In this document: positions 9,118 through 12,447 of the stretch, piece after piece | How positions within the stretch are numbered: position 1 is the stretch's first letter | Layout of the letters: every line of letters begins with the position of its first letter | Assembly: GCA_023266455.1 (NCBI GenBank) | Contig: JAHFQD010000015.1 | Location: 1-12,447 of the forward strand | DNA: 12,447 bases | Direction: 5' to 3' | From: Candidatus Muproteobacteria bacterium | GTDB lineage: Bacteria > Pseudomonadota > Gammaproteobacteria > Acidiferrobacterales > Sulfurifustaceae | Position numbers and translations under genes: made by a program | Notes under the pieces: model-generated | What the model saw: only the letters and a program-made list of their open reading frames with translations | Databases searched by the model: none | What the model was told of the DNA's origin: nothing

Positions 9118-9835
9118 CTTCGTCGCCGTTCTGCTGCTCGCGTTCGCGCTGTCTGCGAACGCCGAATGCCGCGGCAAGCTTTACCTCACGCTCGACACTG
9201 GCACCATGACGCAAGCCGATCACATCGCGCGCGTGCTGCGCGAGGAAAACGTTAAAGCGACGTTTTTCCTCGCCAACGAAAAAACCTTCCGCAACGACTA
9301 CACGCTCGATCCGTCTTGGGATAGTTATTGGAAAGCGCGCGCGCAAGAAGGACACGCCTTCGGCAACCACACTTGGTCGCATCATTGGGCGGTGCGCGAC
9401 GACGACGGCAACATTATGATGCGCGACGCCGCTGGCAAAACCCACACGCTCGATCACCAAGGACTGTGCAACGAATTCAAAAAAGTCGAATCGGCGTTTC
9501 AGCGCGCCACCGGCCAAAACCTCTCCAATGTGTGGCGCGCGCCTGGTGGGCGCGTGACACAGAACAGCCTGCGTTACGCCGCGAGCTGCGGTTATCCGGT
9601 GCACGCGCATTGGGACGACGCCGGCTTCATCGGCGACGAGTTGCCGAGCGAGCAATATTCCAATCAAGCGTTGTTGGACCGCGCCTTGAAGAACATCCGT
9701 GCCGGCGATGACCTCATGATGCACCTTGGAATTCGCTCTCGAAAAGAACCGTTGGCCCCGATTCAGCAACCGCTTATTCAAGGACTTAAGGCGCGCGGTT
9801 TTTGTTTTGCTACGCTTGAAGCAGGTGGCCGTTGA
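9101..9835 (+). CDS. Exported NodB-type polysaccharide deacetylase with variant metal motif
   Basis: Carbohydrate esterase family 4 fold, expected to remove acetyl groups from N-acetylated glycans outside the cytoplasm. The product has 244 residues. The ATG at 9101 gives a clear signal peptide (MRR, hydrophobic core, ANA at 19-21). The frame is open upstream inside the propeller gene, but there the signal would be buried. Motif 1 reads TLDTG (30-34) instead of TFDDG: catalytic-base D32 is kept and the metal-ligand aspartate is Thr33. Motif 2 NHTWSH has metal histidines H90 and H94. Motif 3 is RAPGGR (R146), motif 4 is WDDAGF (171-176), and motif 5 is LMMHLG with H208. I recall similar TxDTG proteins in other betaproteobacteria, so this is probably a subfamily rather than a decayed enzyme, but activity is not assured. 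It overlaps its upstream neighbour by 17 bases and the next gene by one. Confidence 0.88.
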   Translation: MRRVSSFVAVLLLAFALSANAECRGKLYLTLDTGTMTQADHIARVLREENVKATFFLANEKTFRNDYTLDPSWDSYWKARAQEGHAFGNHTWSHHWAVRDDDGNIMMRDAAGKTHTLDHQGLCNEFKKVESAFQRATGQNLSNVWRAPGGRVTQNSLRYAASCGYPVHAHWDDAGFIGDELPSEQYSNQALLDRALKNIRAGDDLMMHLGIRSRKEPLAPIQQPLIQGLKARGFCFATLEAGGR

Positions 9836-10800
9836 TGCAAACGTTGTTACAGCTATTCGAGCCGGTACAGTCGTGGTTGTTTGAGAATCTCGTACTTCCT
9901 CTCCTGTTCCATACCGGTTACATGAGCTACGCCGAAGATGCGTTTTCGGCAACGGGCGACTTTGTGCTGGCGTTGGCCGAGATCGGTTTCATTTATCTCT
10001 TACTACGACCGCTCGAAACCTGGGCCCCGGCGGAGAAATGGGAACACCGCCGCGGCGTCCGCACCGACGTGATTTACACGTTTCTCTACAAAACCGGCGC
10101 ACTGCCGTTTATTTTCTTCTTGCTACTCACCGCACCGCTTGGACACTTGGATTACACGCTGCGCGAACTCGGGTATACGCCGCCGAATCTCGAGGAACTC
10201 GTTCCGTGGCTGGGACAATATCCACTCGCCGCGCTGCTGGCTTACATCGTTATCATCGACTTCGCGGAATATTGGCGGCATCGGTTACAACATCGCTTCG
10301 ATTGGTGGTGGGCGCTGCATGCGGTGCATCACAGCCAGCGCACGATGAGTTTTTGGACCGACGATCGCAACCACATACTCGACGGTTTGTTCAAATCCTT
10401 ATGGCTCGCGTTCATCGCGCAATTAATCGGCGCGTCGGGCAGCCAGTTCGTCGGTATCGTGTTCGTGTTCACCCTGGTCGAGAGCTTGTCGCACGCGAAT
10501 CTGCGTTTCGGTTTCGGCACCGTCGGCAATCGCTTACTGGTCGGCCCGACTTTTCACCGCATTCATCACGGCATCGGTGTAGGACACGAAGGCGGTCAGC
10601 GCGGCTGCAACTTCGCCACGCTGTTTCCGATCTGGGACATTATTTTCGGTACCGCGAACTTTACGCGCGTCACGCCGCCGACTGGCATTCGCGACCAACT
10701 CGACGGTGTGGATTACGGCGAGGGTTTTATTGATCAGCAGTGGAAAGGCTTGGTGCGAATGTGGCGCGCGCTGACGCCGACGAAATCGGCGGCGAAATAA
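9835..10800 (+). CDS. Membrane sterol desaturase/fatty acid hydroxylase family protein
   Basis: Integral membrane non-haem di-iron oxygenase family, which hydroxylates or desaturates lipids such as sterols, fatty acids or carotenoids. The product has 321 residues. Hydrophobic segments lie at about 12-26, 43-60, 80-101, 129-144 and 186-215. The eight-histidine pattern is present: HRLQH (H149, H153), HAVHH (H162, H165, H166) and HRIHH (H241, H244, H245), with additional H180 and H220. The spacing fits a cytoplasm-facing di-iron site. The start ATG shares its A with the TGA of the deacetylase gene (TGATG), a strong sign of translational coupling. The substrate cannot be inferred; a lipid or lipid-linked envelope component is plausible from the exported partners. 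The last 74 bases lie antisense to the 3' end of the LysR gene. Confidence 0.9.
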   Translation: MQTLLQLFEPVQSWLFENLVLPLLFHTGYMSYAEDAFSATGDFVLALAEIGFIYLLLRPLETWAPAEKWEHRRGVRTDVIYTFLYKTGALPFIFFLLLTAPLGHLDYTLRELGYTPPNLEELVPWLGQYPLAALLAYIVIIDFAEYWRHRLQHRFDWWWALHAVHHSQRTMSFWTDDRNHILDGLFKSLWLAFIAQLIGASGSQFVGIVFVFTLVESLSHANLRFGFGTVGNRLLVGPTFHRIHHGIGVGHEGGQRGCNFATLFPIWDIIFGTANFTRVTPPTGIRDQLDGVDYGEGFIDQQWKGLVRMWRALTPTKSAAK

Positions 10801-11626
10801 ATCGCAACGCGCGTTCGAGCAACCCTTGCTGATCGTTCGCGGTCGCCCACACTGCGTACACCGGCCGGTCGATCGCCGGCGCGTCGACGACAGCGTATAA
10901 GCGTTCCGTCTCCAGATACTCCGCCACCACCGATTCCGCTAAATAAGCCGCGCCGCCGTTTTCAAGCAGGAATGCCAACGCCATCCGCCCGAGCCCCACA
11001 CGCAATCGCGGCGCCGACATATCGGGGAAATGGCGCGCATGTGCTACCGCGAACGAGGTTCCCCAATCCACCATGACATAGCCCGCACCGATCGCGGTAC
11101 GCGCCGGCAATCGCGGTTGCGATGACACCATGATCAAGCGCACCGTCGTCACTTCCTGCGCTTGCAGCTCCGTCATCTGCGGCGGCTCGAACATAAAACC
11201 GACGTCGAGCGCGCCGTCGCGCAGTTTACGGATGAGTGTGTCTTGTCCGTGCGTCTCGGCCTGCAACACAACGCCGGGTAGGCGGTCGTACAACGTGTGC
11301 GTCCACTCCTGCAACACGATGTCCCAAAGACTGGTGAGTCCACCGACAGCGAGCGACTGCGTATTGGTTTCGCCGAGGCCGGCTTCCTGCCGCGCGCGAT
11401 TCCAGGTGTTCACGATGGACTCGGCATACTTCACCAATCGCCGACCGACAGCAGTGAGTTGAATATCGTTCCGCGTCCGCGTAAACAACGGCGAACCGAC
11501 CGTCTCCTCGAGCAAACGGATGCGCGCGCTGATAGCCGATTGGGTAAGAAACAAGTTATCCGCCGCTTGCCCGAAATGGCGGGTGCGGTTGACCTCGAGG
11601 AACGTCTTCAGTAGATCGATGTCCAT
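10727..11626 (-). CDS. LysR-family transcriptional regulator, HdfR-like
   Basis: 299 residues. The N-terminal winged helix-turn-helix (about 1-60) has the signature MDIDLLKTFLEVNRTRHFGQAAD, LTQSAISARIRLLEE and LFTRTRNDIQLTAVG. This is very close to E. coli HdfR, which affects flagellar (flhDC) and other genes. The remainder (about 90-285) is a LysR substrate-binding domain with weak similarity to HdfR, including VYAVW near the end. The C-terminal 22 or so residues after FISPPI are low-complexity (SSASARATF...) and are encoded opposite the last codons of the hydroxylase gene, so they may be a recent extension. The ATG at 11626 gives the family N terminus. The gene is divergent from the DUF2156 gene across a 122-base gap that contains an inverted repeat. 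Its targets and effector are unknown. Confidence 0.92.
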   Translation of the reverse strand: MDIDLLKTFLEVNRTRHFGQAADNLFLTQSAISARIRLLEETVGSPLFTRTRNDIQLTAVGRRLVKYAESIVNTWNRARQEAGLGETNTQSLAVGGLTSLWDIVLQEWTHTLYDRLPGVVLQAETHGQDTLIRKLRDGALDVGFMFEPPQMTELQAQEVTTVRLIMVSSQPRLPARTAIGAGYVMVDWGTSFAVAHARHFPDMSAPRLRVGLGRMALAFLLENGGAAYLAESVVAEYLETERLYAVVDAPAIDRPVYAVWATANDQQGLLERALRFISPPISSASARATFAPSLSTADQ

Positions 11627-11636
11627 GCTTCATGAG

Positions 11637-11670
11637 CAAAATTATTTATGGTAATCATCATTTCATTTTG
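11637..11670. promoter_or_regulatory. Interrupted inverted repeat, candidate LysR operator
   Basis: Outer arms CAAAAT (11637-11642) and ATTTTG (11665-11670) are exact complements. They flank an imperfect dyad, ATGGTAATCATCAT (11648-11661, 10 of 14 positions symmetrical). The element lies 10 bases upstream of the LysR ATG and directly next to the candidate promoter of the divergent gene, a typical arrangement for LysR-type autoregulation and activation. Confidence 0.45.
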
Positions 11671-11672
11671 CT

Positions 11673-11700
11673 TTATCACTGGCAAGCCGAATCCTATAAG
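11673..11700 (+). promoter_or_regulatory. Candidate sigma-70 promoter of the DUF2156 gene
   Basis: TTATCA (11673-11678, 4 of 6) and TATAAG (11695-11700, 5 of 6) are separated by 16 bases. Predicted initiation near 11707 would leave a leader of about 42 bases before the GTG start. The weak -35 next to an inverted repeat suits an activator-dependent promoter. Motif matching only. Confidence 0.4.
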
Positions 11701-11748
11701 AATTAATTACTCGGTTACTATGCGATTTCCCTTGGAGACAGAAACGAA

Positions 11749-12447
11749 GTGTTAACCAAACCCGAAGAACCGCCGAGTATTGGCGGCGACGTTGTTGCTT
11801 CCCCTCAACGTCCTCCCGCCTCCGTCGTAACGCTGGTACAGAACGAATCCCTACCGCGACATTACCTGGCCATCGAAGGCCATCGGCTTTATCCCTTCAC
11901 CATCGAAGCCAAGACCATATTCGAACGCTATCAGCAACTGATCGCGACACCGCTTTCCGATTACACCTTCGCCAACAACATCATTTGGCTGTCGCAGAAA
12001 AGCGGTTTCTACCAAATTATCGAAAACTGTTTCTGCCTGTTCAGCCTCAACGGCCATTGCCTGACGATGCTGCTACCGCCACTCGGCGAACCGCAGAATC
12101 AGCGACGCGCGCTCGACGCTTGCTTCGAGATCATGAATCGCTACAACCCGAATCCTTTTCTCGGTCAAATCGAATTCATGTACCGCGATTTCGCGCAACT
12201 GCTTGAAGGCGACGGTCGCTGGTTGGTGGAACGCAGTTTGCCGGATTACATCTATCGCACCGAAGATTTAATCTGGTTACGCGGCAACGCCTACAAAACC
12301 AAGCGCAGCGAGATCAATCAATTCCATCGCACCTATCCGAATCACCGCATGGAAACGCTCGGTCCACAGCACTGGGATGGCATCCGCGAGTTGATCAACA
12401 CCTGGCTTAAAAATCGCCTGCAATATCTCACCGGCGACGCTATTGCC
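11749..12447 (+). CDS. DUF2156 / MprF C-terminal-like protein, 5' part (runs off window)
   Basis: 233 codons from GTG at 11749 to the window edge with no stop; the 3' end is missing. GGAG (11734-11737) lies 11 bases before the GTG. The N terminus (about 1-25) is proline-rich and likely disordered. After it come features of the DUF2156 family (Pfam LPG_synthase_C, a double GNAT-like fold): PLSDYTFANNIIW (68-80), LTMLLPPLGE (105-114), and the diagnostic run YIYRTEDLIWLRGNAYKTKR (167-186) followed by INQFHRTYP. In MprF this domain transfers an amino acid from aminoacyl-tRNA to phosphatidylglycerol. Stand-alone members like this lack the membrane part and have no established substrate, so lipid lysylation should not be assumed. 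There is no signal peptide, so the product should be cytoplasmic. It is probably controlled by the divergent LysR regulator. Confidence 0.85.
   Translation, partial: MLTKPEEPPSIGGDVVASPQRPPASVVTLVQNESLPRHYLAIEGHRLYPFTIEAKTIFERYQQLIATPLSDYTFANNIIWLSQKSGFYQIIENCFCLFSLNGHCLTMLLPPLGEPQNQRRALDACFEIMNRYNPNPFLGQIEFMYRDFAQLLEGDGRWLVERSLPDYIYRTEDLIWLRGNAYKTKRSEINQFHRTYPNHRMETLGPQHWDGIRELINTWLKNRLQYLTGDAIA

Noticed and set aside
9047..9952. Long open frame (301 codons) on the minus strand opposite the deacetylase gene
   Set aside because: The plus-strand frame has a signal peptide and deacetylase motifs. The antisense product shows no recognisable domain and is a by-product of GC-rich codon usage.
10038..10733. 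Open frame of 231 codons overlapping the hydroxylase gene in another plus-strand frame
   Set aside because: Very arginine-rich with no motifs. The histidine-box frame is the real gene.

Overview
The window is a gene-dense, fairly GC-rich stretch of a proteobacterial chromosome. I judge it to be on the beta/gamma side. Support comes from the hemA-prfA-prmC-moeB gene order, a long-form ArgB, an HslV with a MEQYHG leader before the catalytic threonine, and an HdfR-like LysR regulator. The genus cannot be named from this sequence. There are no insertion sequences, tRNAs, rRNAs, CRISPR arrays or prophage genes, and no gene-free stretch exceeds 300 bases.

Region 1 (1-3766, + strand) is a compact housekeeping operon: the 3' part of hemA (glutamyl-tRNA reductase), prfA (release factor 1), prmC (RF glutamine methyltransferase, which modifies the GGQ motif of the neighbouring prfA product) and a MoeB/ThiF-type E1-like adenylyltransferase. 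Gaps are 2, 5 and 10 bases, and none of the three internal starts has an obvious Shine-Dalgarno sequence.

Region 2 (3763-8041, - strand) reads right to left as hslV, hslU, murI, hsp20, argB. HslVU is an ATP-dependent protease, MurI makes D-glutamate for peptidoglycan, Hsp20 is a small holdase chaperone and ArgB is N-acetylglutamate kinase. Between murI and hsp20 there is a near-consensus heat-shock (sigma-32) promoter. Between hsp20 and argB lies a perfect 13-bp inverted repeat that probably terminates hsp20, and next to it a candidate argB promoter placed so close to the ATG that the mRNA could be almost leaderless.

Region 3 (8149-10800, + strand) is the least conventional part. It is a translationally coupled cassette of an exported beta-propeller protein, an exported NodB-type polysaccharide deacetylase with an altered first metal motif (TLDTG instead of TFDDG), and a membrane di-iron sterol-desaturase/fatty-acid-hydroxylase family protein. 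The open frames overlap by 17 bases and 1 base. The three products would act in the envelope, which suggests a surface glycan or lipid modification pathway; the substrate is unknown.

Region 4 (10727-12447) has an HdfR-like LysR regulator on the - strand, whose 3' end overlaps the hydroxylase gene by 74 bases. It is divergent from a DUF2156 (MprF C-terminal-like, GNAT-fold) gene that runs off the window. The 122-base gap between them holds an inverted repeat next to a plausible promoter, a likely LysR-type control region.
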